A program made the position numbers and the translations under genes. The notes under the pieces were generated by a model, which had not been told where the DNA came from, did no database searches, and worked only from the letters and a program-made list of their open reading frames with translations. A stretch of 64,000 bases of DNA from Bacillus tuaregi. Lineage in GTDB: Bacteria > Bacillota > Bacilli > Bacillales > Cytobacillaceae. This document shows, one piece after another, positions 53,536-64,000 of the stretch. Position 1 is the stretch's first letter. Every line of letters begins with the position of its first letter. Where the stretch lies: NCBI RefSeq assembly GCF_900104575.1, contig NZ_LT629731.1, positions 2,615,805 to 2,679,804 on the forward strand, in the 5' to 3' direction.

Positions 53536-55491
53536 CTACATTACTCGTTTAAACATCTTTTCTAGCTCATAGACGGATGTATGAATAATAATCGGCCGAC
53601 CATGGGGGCAGGTAAATGGATCCGTCGTTTGTCTCAATTCATCGAGTAATGCTTGAATTTCGTCATCTCGCAAATGACGGTTCGCTTTTATCGAGCCTTT
53701 ACAGCTCATCATAATCGCCGCTTCCTCACGTAGCTTTTTAATATCCACTTTCTTCATCGCAAGTAGCTGCTCAATCATATCCTCGATAATTTCCTTTTCC
53801 TCTCCCTTTGGAAACCATTGCGGATGCGCCTTAATAATGTAGCTGTTATAGCCAAAAGGTTCAAGGAACACCCCTACTTTTTCAAGTTCAGCTTTGTATT
53901 CTTCAATTTTCAGAACTTCATCCGTTGAATATTCAAATGTAAGAGGAACGAGGAGTTCTTGTAATTCAGAAGCCACCATCCCTACTTTTTCTTTGTAAAA
54001 TTCATATTTAATCCGTTCTTGGGCAGCATGCTGGTCAATAATATAAAGACCACGGTCATTTTGAGCAAATATATAAGTCCCGTGCATTTGCCCTATTGGA
54101 TAAAGTGGAGGCACTCTTACTTCACTTTTTTCTTCCGTCATCAAATCAGGTTCCGCAAAATCCACAATCTGATTTTCCACTTCTGCTTCTATATGTGATA
54201 GACCGTTTGACCATTCTAAATCATCTGGATTCTGTTTAAGTGCAGATGACTCATTTTGGTCTCTGATATCCATGAATCGCTCCGCTTCTCTTACAGAAAA
54301 TCCAACGTCTTCTGCCTTCTCCTCTATTTGTTCCTGCACTGCCCAGCCCTGCATTATTACTTCTTGAACATCCTCACCAGCTCGTGGCATCATTTTTGTC
54401 TCCTCAGTGCTACTGGAAGAACGTGCTGGAAGATGATCTAATTGCAACGCGGTTTGTTCAGATGCTTCCTTAACAGGCTTATTTTTAGTAAGACCAGAGG
54501 GAATAAGCTCTTTCTTTTGAAAGGCTTCTTTGATGCTTTGGGAAACAAGTTGGTTTAACTCCTGTTCCTTGCTTATGCGGACCTCTAGCTTAGATGGATG
54601 AACATTCACATCAACTAAAATCGGGTCCATCATAATATTTAATAATACGATTGGAAATCTGCCAATCGGGAGCAGTGTATGATACCCTTCCTGAATCGCC
54701 TTCACAAGTGGATAATTTTTAATAAATCGACCATTTATCATCGTTGAAATATAGTTCCTAGAGGCTCTAGTAATCTCAGGTAGAGCCAAATATCCATCGA
54801 TTGTATAATCGAGCGATGTGACATGAATCGGTATCATTTTTTTAGCGATATTTATTCCATAGATAGCAGCTAACACCTGTCTTACATCACCATTCCCTGC
54901 TGTGTGCAATAGCTTTCGATCATTGTGAGATAATCGAATGGACACCTCTGGATGGGCAAGTGCAAGGCGGTTCGATACATCGGTGATATTACCAAGCTCT
55001 GTATGCACGGTTTTCATATATTTCAACCGTGCAGGGGTATTATAGAATAAATCGGTAATGATAATATCGGTACCTTTTCGAGAAGCTGCCTTTTCCAGTG
55101 TGACGATTTTTCCGCCTTCAAGAGCAATTCGAGTCCCGTCTAAGCCAGTGGATGTGATGAGTTCAAATTTAGAAACGGAGGCGATACTGGGAAGAGCCTC
55201 GCCACGGAATCCAAGGGTACGTATCCGAAACAAATCATGCTCATCCTTTATTTTACTTGTAGCATGCCGTTTAAATGCCATCGGTACATCCTTCTCTTCG
55301 ATACCGTCTCCGTTATCACTTATTCGAATCTTGGCTAGGCCCGCTTCTTCAATTTCAATATTAATGATGGAGGCACCAGCATCAATCGCATTCTCAACCA
55401 ATTCCTTTACAACTGAAGCTGGACGTTCAACCACTTCACCGGCTGCAATTTTATTTGAAAGTGCATCATCAAGCTGGATTATTTTCCCCAA
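53536..55491 (-). CDS. mutL: DNA mismatch repair protein MutL
   Basis: The 651-aa protein has an N-terminal GHKL ATPase ([48 protein letters not shown]), a variable linker (about 340-450) and a C-terminal endonuclease domain with [15 protein letters not shown] (DQHAx2Ex4E, near 485), [10 protein letters not shown] and [10 protein letters not shown]. So it is a nicking MutL, as in Bacillus. It lies 16 nt after mutS. Confidence 0.96.
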   Translation of the reverse strand: MGKIIQLDDALSNKIAAGEVVERPASVVKELVENAIDAGASIINIEIEEAGLAKIRISDNGDGIEEKDVPMAFKRHATSKIKDEHDLFRIRTLGFRGEALPSIASVSKFELITSTGLDGTRIALEGGKIVTLEKAASRKGTDIIITDLFYNTPARLKYMKTVHTELGNITDVSNRLALAHPEVSIRLSHNDRKLLHTAGNGDVRQVLAAIYGINIAKKMIPIHVTSLDYTIDGYLALPEITRASRNYISTMINGRFIKNYPLVKAIQEGYHTLLPIGRFPIVLLNIMMDPILVDVNVHPSKLEVRISKEQELNQLVSQSIKEAFQKKELIPSGLTKNKPVKEASEQTALQLDHLPARSSSSTEETKMMPRAGEDVQEVIMQGWAVQEQIEEKAEDVGFSVREAERFMDIRDQNESSALKQNPDDLEWSNGLSHIEAEVENQIVDFAEPDLMTEEKSEVRVPPLYPIGQMHGTYIFAQNDRGLYIIDQHAAQERIKYEFYKEKVGMVASELQELLVPLTFEYSTDEVLKIEEYKAELEKVGVFLEPFGYNSYIIKAHPQWFPKGEEKEIIEDMIEQLLAMKKVDIKKLREEAAIMMSCKGSIKANRHLRDDEIQALLDELRQTTDPFTCPHGRPIIIHTSVYELEKMFKRVM

Positions 55492-55507
55492 AATTCATTC
55501 ACCTCGG

Positions 55508-58180
55508 TTAGCTTCGCATTCTTTTATGAAGGTCATAAAGTATATTCATAGCTTGCATTGGTGTCATATCTAAAATATCTAACTCTTTAATCTGATCTAA
55601 CACCCGTTTTTCTTTAGTACTCCATTGGTTCTTTTTCGGCGGAACAGGGTCATCAAACAAGGAAAGCTGAGCTGCTTCTTGACCTGCTGTCGTTGAAGCT
55701 GATGCGATCCTTTTCTCCGTAGCTTCCCTTACAGTAGAAGGCTTTTCAACTAAAGCCTCCCTAAGTTCTAGTCCATCTGACTCTTTTCTTTGCAACTTAA
55801 TATCCTGCTGCTCTAAAGCTGCCAAAATTTCATTCGCCCTCGTTATCAGCGATGAAGGTAATTGAGCAAGCTGAGCCACATGGATCCCATAGCTCTTATC
55901 CGCAGGACCTTCTTTGATTTTATGAAGGAATACGACTTTGCCATTTTGTTCTATTGCACTAACATGAATATTGGTTAATCGTTCAAGTTCATCCTCAAGC
56001 ACGGTTAATTCATGATAATGTGTTGAGAATAGTGTTTTCGCTCCAATATGATCATGAATATATTCAATAATTGCTTGTGCTAAGGCCATCCCATCATAGG
56101 TGGAAGTACCGCGACCAATTTCATCAAATAAGATAAGACTGTTCTTTGTCGCATTGGCTATCGCATTTTTGGCTTCAAGCATTTCGACCATAAATGTACT
56201 TTGTCCAGAAATCAAATCGTCTGCTGCCCCAATTCTTGTAAATACTTGGTCAAAAATGGGAAGAATCGCTTCCTCTGCCGGAACGTAACAACCGATTTGT
56301 GCGAGAATAGCCGTTAAGGCAATTTGCCGCATATACGTGCTTTTACCAGACATATTGGGTCCTGTAATCAAAAGTACTTCCTGCTCATTATGCATGAGGC
56401 AGTCGTTCGGCACATAACGGTCACCATTCATCACCTTTTCCACTACCGGGTGACGACCTTCTTTCAGCATAATACGGCGCTCATCTGAGAATACAGGCTT
56501 CACATAATGGCGTTCCTCGCTAATCGTAGCAAAGCATTGCAGTACATCTAATTCACTGACTATTTTCGCTAATGCCTGCAGCCGAGGAATATATTCCTTC
56601 ACATGCTCACGAATCTCTGAAAATAGTTGATATTCTAATTCCATACTCTTTTCTTCGGCTTGTAAAATTAATGCTTCTTTCTCTTTTAATTCAGGAGTGA
56701 TAAAACGTTCTGCGTTTGTTAATGTCTGCTTACGCTCATATCTGCCTTCTTCGAGCAAATGCAGGTTCGCTTTCGTGACTTCAATATAATAGCCAAACAC
56801 CCGGTTGTAACCAACCTTCAATGATTTTATGCCTGTTTTCTCTCTTTCTTCACGTTCAAGCTGAGCGATCCATGTCTTCCCGTTTCGCATTGCATCACGA
56901 TATGTGTCAAGCTCCTCATGATATCCATCCTGAATCATATTTCCTTCTTTAACGGACAAAGGCGGGTTTTCAATAATCGCCTTCTCCAGCAAATCAGTTA
57001 TCTCTTCGCAAGGGTCTAACCGATCAGCTAATTGTTGGCTCACGGTATTACCAAGCTGCTCAACCAGGCTGTGAATAATCGGAATTTGCTGCAAGGACCT
57101 TCTTAACTGGACAAGGTCGCGGGCACTCACATTCCCGAAAGCTACTCTGCCTGCCAATCGCTCAAGATCATAGACTTCTTTCAATTTATCTCTTAATTCT
57201 TGGCGTTCAAAATAAGCATTCATAAAAGTTTCGACCATTATAAGGCGGGTTTCAATTGCCGTTTTATCAAGCAGGGGACGATCGATCCATTGCTTTAATA
57301 GCCGCCCTCCCATAGCTGTTTTCGTTTCATCAAGCAGCCAGAGAAGAGAACCTTTTTTCCCTTTCGAACGAATCGTTTCAGTAAGCTCAAGATTCCGCTT
57401 TGAATAATAATCTATCTTCATATGTTGATAGATTTGATAATTAGAAACGGGCTGTAGATGGCCAAGACTCCTTTTTTGTGTTCGATGCAGATAATTCAAT
57501 AATCTTGCCATCGCTGTTCGAGGCTTGTCCTCGTTTATATCACAAAAAAGTGATTGATAGGATTCGTGAATCAATTCATCCTCTTCATATGAAATCGTGA
57601 CAGTCATACGTTCACGAATTTTCCGCTGCCATGCTTCATTGAAGCTTGCAGATACAACCAGCTCCTTCGCTCCTAATAATGCTAGTTCATTGATTACTTC
57701 CTCTACTTGCCCATTCAATATCGTTACTTTATTTTCACCCGTCGATAAATCATTGTAGGCAAAGCCAAAGGTACCATCATCAAAAGTAGTGATGGCGGCA
57801 ATATAGTTGTTTTCCTTTTCATGCAAGCCCTTGCCTTCCATCATTGTTCCAGGTGTAATAAGCTGTACAACCTCGCGGCGGACAACTCCCTTTGCCTGCT
57901 TTGGATCTTCCGTTTGTTCACATATCGCCACTTTATAGCCGCGCTCTACTAGCTGTTCAATATAAGAAGCAGCAGAGTGATAAGGAACACCGCACATCGG
58001 GATTCGCGCTTCCCCACCACCTTCACGGCTGGTTAACGTAATCTCTAATTCCTGAGATGCCTTAACCGCATCCTCAAAAAACATTTCATAAAAATCTCCA
58101 AGTCGAAAAAATAAAAAGGCATCTTGATAGTCTGCCTTTACCTGTATATATTGCTGTATCATCGGCGTATAAACGACCAT
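55508..58180 (-). CDS. mutS: DNA mismatch recognition protein MutS
   Basis: The protein of about 890 aa has the mismatch-reading [14 protein letters not shown] motif, connector and lever domains, Walker [23 protein letters not shown] signature, Walker [16 protein letters not shown] and FSTHYHEL. The linker near 800-850 precedes the C-terminal tetramer/clamp region. GGAGG lies just before ATGATG; the second ATG (58180) fits the family best. Confidence 0.96.
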   Translation of the reverse strand: MVVYTPMIQQYIQVKADYQDAFLFFRLGDFYEMFFEDAVKASQELEITLTSREGGGEARIPMCGVPYHSAASYIEQLVERGYKVAICEQTEDPKQAKGVVRREVVQLITPGTMMEGKGLHEKENNYIAAITTFDDGTFGFAYNDLSTGENKVTILNGQVEEVINELALLGAKELVVSASFNEAWQRKIRERMTVTISYEEDELIHESYQSLFCDINEDKPRTAMARLLNYLHRTQKRSLGHLQPVSNYQIYQHMKIDYYSKRNLELTETIRSKGKKGSLLWLLDETKTAMGGRLLKQWIDRPLLDKTAIETRLIMVETFMNAYFERQELRDKLKEVYDLERLAGRVAFGNVSARDLVQLRRSLQQIPIIHSLVEQLGNTVSQQLADRLDPCEEITDLLEKAIIENPPLSVKEGNMIQDGYHEELDTYRDAMRNGKTWIAQLEREEREKTGIKSLKVGYNRVFGYYIEVTKANLHLLEEGRYERKQTLTNAERFITPELKEKEALILQAEEKSMELEYQLFSEIREHVKEYIPRLQALAKIVSELDVLQCFATISEERHYVKPVFSDERRIMLKEGRHPVVEKVMNGDRYVPNDCLMHNEQEVLLITGPNMSGKSTYMRQIALTAILAQIGCYVPAEEAILPIFDQVFTRIGAADDLISGQSTFMVEMLEAKNAIANATKNSLILFDEIGRGTSTYDGMALAQAIIEYIHDHIGAKTLFSTHYHELTVLEDELERLTNIHVSAIEQNGKVVFLHKIKEGPADKSYGIHVAQLAQLPSSLITRANEILAALEQQDIKLQRKESDGLELREALVEKPSTVREATEKRIASASTTAGQEAAQLSLFDDPVPPKKNQWSTKEKRVLDQIKELDILDMTPMQAMNILYDLHKRMRS

Positions 58181-58300
58181 CATATCCTCCAAAACTAATC
58201 ATTTTTTTCATTTTTCATTACTCCATTATAACATACAAGAAATCATTCTCGTATGGGAGGTTTTTCTAAAGTAATTGTTCACAGTTCTAGACTTCAACAA

Positions 58301-58331
58301 AGAAAAACTAGGAAGCAAAGCCTTCCTAGTT
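58301..58331 (-). terminator. Terminator of cotE
   Basis: Minus-strand AACTAGGAAG / CTTCCTAGTT with TTTCTT tail, just after the cotE stop. Confidence 0.8.
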
Positions 58332-58336
58332 CACAT

Positions 58337-58879
58337 TTATTTATCCTTTTTTCCGTGTAGAAAGTCAGGATCTAACTCCTCAAAATCCTCATCATCCACG
58401 TCTAAGCACCAATCATCATCATCGTCGAATTTATCTGGATAAACAGCTACACAAACCTTTGTTTCCCCAATCACTTCAACCATAAACTCTCTTTCAACAT
58501 GAACAATGATTTTATCTCCCTTTGGAGAAATCACACATTCAACACAGTTTGGCTGCTGCATCACCTTGGCAATAACATCTTGATCGTCCAGGCAATCAGG
58601 ATCACGATATTTTAACTTAATGATATCACAATATTCGACACGTTCAGTCACTACTTCTGTTTTTGTATTTCTATTAAAAGAGTACCAAACGTTAATATCA
58701 TAATAGCCCTTAATTTCAACCGTTTTTCCTACCTTTTTCGCCTCGTACGTATGGTTTATAATCCAACAGCCAAGAATGCTTGACGGCTGGTGTGAAGGGC
58801 AGATCGTATGGTTGGACTGCGTACTTTTACGTCCTTTTGCCACGACCGCTTTTGTGATTATCTCTCTGTAATCTCCCAT
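58337..58879 (-). CDS. cotE: Outer spore coat morphogenetic protein CotE
   Basis: The 180-aa protein starts [17 protein letters not shown], with [38 protein letters not shown] and a strongly acidic C-terminus ([20 protein letters not shown]), all typical of CotE. It directs assembly of the outer coat in the mother cell. I start at ATG 58879 to match the family; an upstream ATG at 58909 is possible. CotE between mutS and ricA/miaB is conserved in Bacillaceae. Confidence 0.94.
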   Translation of the reverse strand: MGDYREIITKAVVAKGRKSTQSNHTICPSHQPSSILGCWIINHTYEAKKVGKTVEIKGYYDINVWYSFNRNTKTEVVTERVEYCDIIKLKYRDPDCLDDQDVIAKVMQQPNCVECVISPKGDKIIVHVEREFMVEVIGETKVCVAVYPDKFDDDDDWCLDVDDEDFEELDPDFLHGKKDK

Positions 58880-59046
58880 TGCGAGCGAAACCTCCTCATT
58901 TATTTTCAATTCATCCTATGCTTGATATTAGGCTGGTGTGCGATTATTTTTTGATGAATATCAGAAAAAATATAGGCATGTTGCATTGTATGCTTACCGT
59001 TTGAGAAGGTTCCAATCCTGTTAATATCTCGCTTTTTGTCAAAAAA

Positions 59047-59077
59047 TGAAAAAGTCCGGAATGTTATCCGGACTTTA
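59047..59077 (-). terminator. Terminator of ricA
   Basis: Minus-strand AAAGTCCGGA / TCCGGACTTT with TTC tail, 16 nt after the ricA stop. Confidence 0.85.
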
Positions 59078-59092
59078 CAAGTTGTGTGTATT

Positions 59093-59521
59093 CTAATGGT
59101 GAGAGCAGTTTTTATTTTGGATTTCGGCGCCTGTTTCTCCACTAAGTAAATTTCCACCCGTTGCTTTAATAATCTCATCGGTAACAGCATTAGAAATAGT
59201 AGTGGCAACTAGCTGTAATAAATCATTTACATCTGCTTGAGACTGTTTAAATTCATACACAACTGGTATCTCATCTAATTCCTGCTCAAGCCTTGCAATT
59301 TTTTCTTCCGTTTTTCGTAATGCCTCAACTTTCCCGTAATGCTGAAAATTGACAGCTTGCTTCTGTAACGCCTTAATGGATGAAATATTACTACGCACTT
59401 TTTCATTTTCATGAATCTGTGCTTCAGCACGTTTGAAATAATCCACTTCATCTGTTTCCGCAATCATTTTAGCTATATCTCTTGCTTTTGCAATGATTTC
59501 ATCCTTCGTATATTTCCCCAT
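59093..59521 (-). CDS. ricA: Regulatory iron-sulfur protein RicA (YmcA)
   Basis: The 142-aa helical protein matches YmcA: DIAKMIAETDEVDYFKRAEA, IKALQKQAVNFQHYGK, VNDLLQLVATTISNAVTDEI and a C-terminal Cys-His tail. With RicF (YlbF) and RicT (YaaT) it forms the Y-complex that supports biofilm, competence and sporulation through RNase Y. It lies between miaB and cotE, as in B. subtilis. ATG 59521 follows GGTGG. Confidence 0.94.
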   Translation of the reverse strand: MGKYTKDEIIAKARDIAKMIAETDEVDYFKRAEAQIHENEKVRSNISSIKALQKQAVNFQHYGKVEALRKTEEKIARLEQELDEIPVVYEFKQSQADVNDLLQLVATTISNAVTDEIIKATGGNLLSGETGAEIQNKNCSHH

Positions 59522-59545
59522 TATTTCCACCCCGATCGGTTCTAG

Positions 59546-61063
59546 TTATTCCACCATTTCTCCATTTAAAGACCACGTTTTGGTTTCCGTGATTTTAACC
59601 TTTACTAGATTTCCAATGGCTGATTTCGGTCCTGTAAAGTTAACAAGCTTATTTCTTCGTGTATAACCAGCCAATACATCTGAATTATTTTTACTTTCCC
59701 CTTCAACAAGCACCTCGACAACTTGACCCTCGTATTTCTTCAAGCTCTGTGCTGACATTTCATTCACAAGGGTATTTAAGCGCTGAAGGCGATTCTTTTT
59801 AACTTCCATTGGTACATTATCCTGCATTTTTGCTGCAGGTGTCCCTTCACGTGGAGAATAAATAAACGTATAGGCAGCCTCATACCCCACCTCACGATAA
59901 AGTGAAAGTGTTTCCTCAAATTGTTCCTCTGTTTCATTTGGATAACCGACAATGATATCCGTCGTTAGAGCTACATTGGGAATGGCTGCTTTAATCTTAC
60001 CTACTAATTCCAAATACTGCTCTCTAGTATATTTACGTGCCATGATTTTTAGTACATCAGTTGACCCAGACTGTACTGGTAGATGGATGTGCTCAACTAG
60101 ATTTCCACCCTGCGCCAGCACCTCAATCAAATGATCGTCAAAATCACGAGGATGGCTTGTGGTAAATCGAATTCTAGGAATATCAATTTTTCTCATTTCA
60201 TCCATTAAATCGCCAAGGCCATATTCAATGTCGGAAAAATCTTTTCCGTAAGCATTAACGTTTTGTCCAAGCAGCGTAATTTCCTGATATCCTTGGGCAG
60301 CAAGGTGGCGTACCTCTTGAATAACATCTTCTGGTCGACGACTTCGTTCTTTACCTCTTGTATAAGGTACAATACAATAAGTACAAAATTTATCACAGCC
60401 ATACATAATATTGACCCATGCTTTAATATTTCCTCGTCTCACCTTTGGAAGGTTTTCAATCACATCCCCTTCCTTAGACCACACTTCAACAATCATTTCT
60501 TTTGACATGTATGCTTCCTCTAAAATATGTGGAAGACGATGTATATTATGTGTTCCAAAAATCATATCAACATGCTGATAGGTTTTGAGAATTTTATTAA
60601 CAACCGACTCTTCCTGTGACATACAGCCGCAAACTCCAAGCAATAAATCAGGCTTTTCTAATTTCAAGTGCTTCAAATGGCCAATTTCACCAAACACTTT
60701 ATTTTCAGCATTTTCTCGAATCGCACAGGTATTTAAGAGAATAACATTTGCGTCTTCAACTGTATCAGTAGGCTCATAGCCTAGAGCAAGGAATATTCCT
60801 GCCATAACCTCAGTATCGTGCTCATTCATTTGGCAGCCATAAGTACGAATATAGAATTTACGCCCTTGACCCATTCCTTTATATTTTTCTGGAATTTCGA
60901 AATCCTTATGGTATTGAACATCCTCTTTACCACGTTTTTTTGCATCCTTTAATGATGGCGCAGTGATGACTGTTTCAAAATATTTGCTGTAATCCTTTGC
61001 GGATTTTTTGTCCGAAGGATTTGCCGTTACTTGTTGTCCTTCTAAGCGTTGCTTTTCATTCAT
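59546..61063 (-). CDS. miaB: tRNA methylthiotransferase MiaB
   Basis: The 505-aa radical SAM enzyme has an N-terminal UPF0004 domain ([38 protein letters not shown] cluster Cys), radical SAM motif [16 protein letters not shown] and a C-terminal TRAM domain (about 440-500). It adds 2-methylthio to i6A37 made by MiaA. It is 25 nt from ricA, which is translated next. Confidence 0.96.
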   Translation of the reverse strand: MNEKQRLEGQQVTANPSDKKSAKDYSKYFETVITAPSLKDAKKRGKEDVQYHKDFEIPEKYKGMGQGRKFYIRTYGCQMNEHDTEVMAGIFLALGYEPTDTVEDANVILLNTCAIRENAENKVFGEIGHLKHLKLEKPDLLLGVCGCMSQEESVVNKILKTYQHVDMIFGTHNIHRLPHILEEAYMSKEMIVEVWSKEGDVIENLPKVRRGNIKAWVNIMYGCDKFCTYCIVPYTRGKERSRRPEDVIQEVRHLAAQGYQEITLLGQNVNAYGKDFSDIEYGLGDLMDEMRKIDIPRIRFTTSHPRDFDDHLIEVLAQGGNLVEHIHLPVQSGSTDVLKIMARKYTREQYLELVGKIKAAIPNVALTTDIIVGYPNETEEQFEETLSLYREVGYEAAYTFIYSPREGTPAAKMQDNVPMEVKKNRLQRLNTLVNEMSAQSLKKYEGQVVEVLVEGESKNNSDVLAGYTRRNKLVNFTGPKSAIGNLVKVKITETKTWSLNGEMVE

Positions 61064-61217
61064 CTATATATCTCCTTTCGCTATCTTTGCATAAAAAGAT
61101 AGAGTAATGCACATTATAATAGTATAATGCCTTACATGAATGAAAACAATAGACAGCATAATTTCCAGAAAAAAAAGCACGGTTATCCCATCGTTCTGAT
61201 AAAAATATCTATGTATG

Positions 61218-61266
61218 ACAAAATAAGCAAGTGATTTATGTAAATAATCACTTGCTTATTTTGTCT
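61218..61266. terminator. Terminator of korAB
   Basis: GACAAAATAAGCAAGTGAT / ATCACTTGCTTATTTTGTC form a perfect 19-bp stem with an 11-nt loop downstream of korB. Confidence 0.88.
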
Positions 61267-61284
61267 TTCATTAAACCTTTTTTA

Positions 61285-62151
61285 TTATTTAAACTCCGCT
61301 ACTAGTTTATCAAAATGTGCTTGGTCTAAGTTTAGATCCATTTTTGTTAATGGGTCTTCAGAATAGCCATGTAATAGTTCTTGATAGGACTTACGCTCTG
61401 TATTTTGGTAAATTAATCCTGTTACAAGTCCGTTATGCTCCATCAATGTTTGCATTGCCGCTTCACGATTAGATGGGTCATAGCCATCAATATCACTTAA
61501 TTTTGATAGGTTTTCTTTAAACCAATCATATGTGTTTACTTTATTATAAGTGACACATGGACTGAAGACGTTGATTAAAGAAAATCCTTTATGTTTGATA
61601 CCCGCTTCAATAAGGGCAGTTAAGTCCTTAAGATCAGTTGAGAAGCTTTGTGCAACAAAGGTTGCTCCTGCTGTTAAAGCCATTTCCATCGGTGCAATCG
61701 CTTGTTCGATTGAGCCTTTTGGAGTCGATTTTGTTTTGAATCCCGCCTGTGAGCGAGGAGAAGTTTGTCCTTTTGTTAACCCATAGATTTGGTTATCCAT
61801 TACGATATAGGTAATGTCAATATTTCTTCTGATTGCATGAATGGTATGACCCATACCAATGGCAAAACCATCTCCGTCACCACCGGAAGCAATAACTGTT
61901 AAATCACGGTTTGCCATTTTTACACCTTGTGCAATTGGTAATGAACGACCATGAATACTGTGTACACCATATGAATTAATATACCCAGAAATACGTCCTG
62001 AACAGCCAATTCCGGAGATTACGGCTAAGTTTTCCGGTTCTAAACCAACATTTGCTGCAGCTCTCTGAATCGCAGCCTGAACGGAGAAGTCTCCGCAGCC
62101 TGGACACCAGTTTGGTTTCACATTATTTCGAAAATCTTTAAATGTTGCCAT
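61285..62151 (-). CDS. korB: 2-oxoacid:ferredoxin oxidoreductase beta subunit KorB
   Basis: The 288-aa TPP-binding subunit has WCPGCGDFSVQAAIQRA, ISGIGCSGRISGYI, ASGGDGDGFAIGMGHT (TPP/Mg) and DNQIYGLTKGQTSP. With KorA it oxidises 2-oxoglutarate, or a related 2-oxoacid, to the acyl-CoA while reducing ferredoxin. It overlaps korA by 14 nt. Substrate choice is assigned by analogy to Bacillus korAB. Confidence 0.92.
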   Translation of the reverse strand: MATFKDFRNNVKPNWCPGCGDFSVQAAIQRAAANVGLEPENLAVISGIGCSGRISGYINSYGVHSIHGRSLPIAQGVKMANRDLTVIASGGDGDGFAIGMGHTIHAIRRNIDITYIVMDNQIYGLTKGQTSPRSQAGFKTKSTPKGSIEQAIAPMEMALTAGATFVAQSFSTDLKDLTALIEAGIKHKGFSLINVFSPCVTYNKVNTYDWFKENLSKLSDIDGYDPSNREAAMQTLMEHNGLVTGLIYQNTERKSYQELLHGYSEDPLTKMDLNLDQAHFDKLVAEFK

Positions 62152-63907
62152 TTAGAACAACTCCTTGCTCTTCGTGTATATTTTTGCATTTAGTATAAAC
62201 TTCATATGGTTTATATGGATTTCCGTCGTACTTTAATACCTTTTTAATTTTCTCAGCGTAGCCAACATTCATTTTAATGATATTGGCCAATTGTCCAGTT
62301 GCATTGTTTTCAATAACAGCTACTTTTTTAGCATTTTTGATTAAAGGTAACACTTCATCTGTTGGGAATGGGTGAATTAAGCGAATATGTGCATGATTCA
62401 CCTTAATGCCATCGTTTTCAAGACGTGTTACAGCTTCTTCAATCGCACCGCGTGTTGAGTTAAATCCAATTAATAATAGATCAGCATCGTCATGCGGGCA
62501 ATTTTTATATACAGGTGTGTTAAACTTAATATTTTCTACTTTTCTAAAGCGCTTATCCATTTGCATGTTACGGTTCAGTGCAGCTTCAGATGGTTTACCC
62601 GTTTCATCATGCTCTACTCCAGTAACATGGTGAATACCATTTTTAACCCCTGGGATTACACGTGGAGAAACTCCATCTTCTGTTACTTCATAACGCTTAA
62701 AGTATCCTTTGTTTTCCTGTTCAGGGATTCCATCAGTAATTAATTTACCACGTCGAATCTCTACCTTGTTAAAGTCAAGCGGCTCTACCGTTTGTTTACC
62801 TAATGATAATTGTAAATCCGATAACACAATGACAGGACACTGATATTCTTCAGCTAGATTAAAAGCTTCTGCTGTATCATAGAACGCTTCTTGCACTGTA
62901 CTTGGAGCCATAACGATTTTTGGAATTTCACCATGTGTTCCATAAATCATGGCCATTAAATCGGATTGCTCTTGTTTTGTCGGCATACCAGTTGATGGAC
63001 CACCGCGTTGAGTATCCACAATGACAAGTGGAGTTTCTGTAATTCCAGATAGACCAATCGCTTCCATTTTAAGAGAAAGTCCTGGGCCAGAAGAAGCAGT
63101 CAAAGTACGAACACCACCGTAGTTTCCGCCGATAGCCATGGTAACCGCTGCAATTTCATCCTCTGTCTGAATAACAGCTCCGCCAAGTGGAGGTAATTCT
63201 TTAATCAAGTATTCCATGATCTCTGAAGCTGGTGTAATTGGATAGGCAGCCATGAATCGGCAACCGCCTGCTAGTGCACCTAAAGCAATAGCATCATTTC
63301 CAATCATAAACAGTCTATTTTGACCATCAGCTTCTGCAAGTTCCATTACTTCTGATCCATCTGTTAATTGATTTTTTAAGTAATCATATCCAGCTTTGAT
63401 TGCTTCCATATTTTTCGCAACCACTTGCTGTCCTTTTTTACCAAAAATCTCTTGAACTACATCTTCGAATACATTAATATTTAGATTTAGAATTGCACAT
63501 GTTGCACCAACTGCCACCATGTTTTTCATTAATGATGTACCTAAATCAGTAGCAATTTCTGTAAATGGAACCGCATACAATGATGCTTCCGTATCATCCG
63601 GTTTCTTTGGATTTATTTTAGAATCTGCAATAATAATCCCTTTATCATGCAATTCCTTATAGTTTACATCGATTGTCTCCTGATCAAATGCTACTAAAAT
63701 ATCAAGATCATCAGAAATAGTGCGAACTTCTGTCGTACTTACACGAATTTTATTATTTGTGTGTCCACCTTTAATCCGCGATGAAAAGTGGCGATAACCA
63801 TATAAATAATAACCTAATCGGTTTAATGCGATAGAGAATATTTCTCCAGTACTCTCGATTCCTTCACCTTGTTGCCCGCCAACCTTCCATGAAAGCTGAT
63901 TAACCAT
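62138..63907 (-). CDS. korA: 2-oxoacid:ferredoxin oxidoreductase alpha subunit KorA (gamma-alpha fusion)
   Basis: The 589-aa protein joins an N-terminal gamma domain (1 to about 185; VGGQQGEGIESTGEIF, GYRHFSSRIKGGHT) to an alpha subunit (about 200-580; YPITPASEIMEYLIKELP, QTEDEIAAVTMAIGGN, ASSGPGLSLKMEAIGLS). GGGGTGG precedes the ATG. It is the first gene of korAB in this window; its promoter lies at the right edge. Confidence 0.92.
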   Translation of the reverse strand: MVNQLSWKVGGQQGEGIESTGEIFSIALNRLGYYLYGYRHFSSRIKGGHTNNKIRVSTTEVRTISDDLDILVAFDQETIDVNYKELHDKGIIIADSKINPKKPDDTEASLYAVPFTEIATDLGTSLMKNMVAVGATCAILNLNINVFEDVVQEIFGKKGQQVVAKNMEAIKAGYDYLKNQLTDGSEVMELAEADGQNRLFMIGNDAIALGALAGGCRFMAAYPITPASEIMEYLIKELPPLGGAVIQTEDEIAAVTMAIGGNYGGVRTLTASSGPGLSLKMEAIGLSGITETPLVIVDTQRGGPSTGMPTKQEQSDLMAMIYGTHGEIPKIVMAPSTVQEAFYDTAEAFNLAEEYQCPVIVLSDLQLSLGKQTVEPLDFNKVEIRRGKLITDGIPEQENKGYFKRYEVTEDGVSPRVIPGVKNGIHHVTGVEHDETGKPSEAALNRNMQMDKRFRKVENIKFNTPVYKNCPHDDADLLLIGFNSTRGAIEEAVTRLENDGIKVNHAHIRLIHPFPTDEVLPLIKNAKKVAVIENNATGQLANIIKMNVGYAEKIKKVLKYDGNPYKPYEVYTKCKNIHEEQGVVLNGNI

Positions 63908-64000
63908 AATTCCACCCCTTTGGATACGTAAAAAATTATGTCACTATGTACATAAAAGTATAGCACCAATCGACTAAATCTTCTAAGAAAATGCCTAACT

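Noticed and set aside
58906-59208. 100-aa minus-strand ORF between ricA and cotE
   Set aside because: It overlaps the end of ricA in another frame and passes through the ricA terminator hairpin.

Overview
The window is a stretch of low-GC Firmicute chromosome from a spore-forming member of the Bacillaceae. The evidence is spoVK, cotE, a Spo0E-like phosphatase, a CdaS-type diadenylate cyclase, the order korA-korB-miaB-ricA-cotE-mutS-mutL, T-box leaders, a yknWXYZ exporter behind a textbook SigW promoter, and AGGAGG-type ribosome sites. A Neobacillus/Bacillus-like genus is plausible, but I cannot place it further.

Layout. 1-6.6 kb (+): the 3' end of metI, then metC, yitJ and metH, covering the last steps of methionine synthesis. 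6.9-9.5 kb: mnmH, small unknown proteins and a short YpzG-like gene. 9.75-16.2 kb: a Spo0E-like gene (+), then yknWXYZ, a hydrolase, an acidic unknown protein and a HAD phosphatase (-). 16.26-17.06 kb: a 52-bp minisatellite. 17.2-19.9 kb (-): proBA under a proline T-box. 20.1-23.3 kb (+): an ACT/UPF0210 pair and an AI-2E-family protein. 23.3-31.2 kb (-): cdaS, then the full trpEGDCFBA operon behind two tandem tryptophan T-boxes. 31.4-33.4 kb: an MFS carrier and a hydrolase. 33.6-37.3 kb (-): fruRKA with promoter and operator. 37.4-41.6 kb: DUF445, YitT, an HPr kinase and a degenerate MinD-like protein. 42-45.9 kb: a CstR-like repressor with operator, a thioredoxin-like protein, the divergent hmp/nsrR pair with two NsrR boxes, and a prolyl 4-hydroxylase. 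46.3-49.6 kb (+): an RsbT-like kinase, a histidine kinase fused to RsbR, and a second RsbR. 49.7-63.9 kb: spoVK, hfq, miaA (-), mreBH (+), mutL, mutS, cotE, ricA, miaB, korB and korA (-).

Three things stand out. First, the 46-49.6 kb locus joins a cytosolic histidine kinase to a stressosome RsbR, with an in-frame internal ribosome site that could also release free RsbR. Second, a structured intergenic repeat of about 190 bp occurs four times, plus one decayed half copy, always in the same orientation. Two copies sit between a stop codon and its terminator, one lies against another gene's terminator, and the half copy lies inside the distal trp T-box. Third, the 52-bp array carries a 12-bp perfect palindrome in most units, at almost exactly five helical turns.
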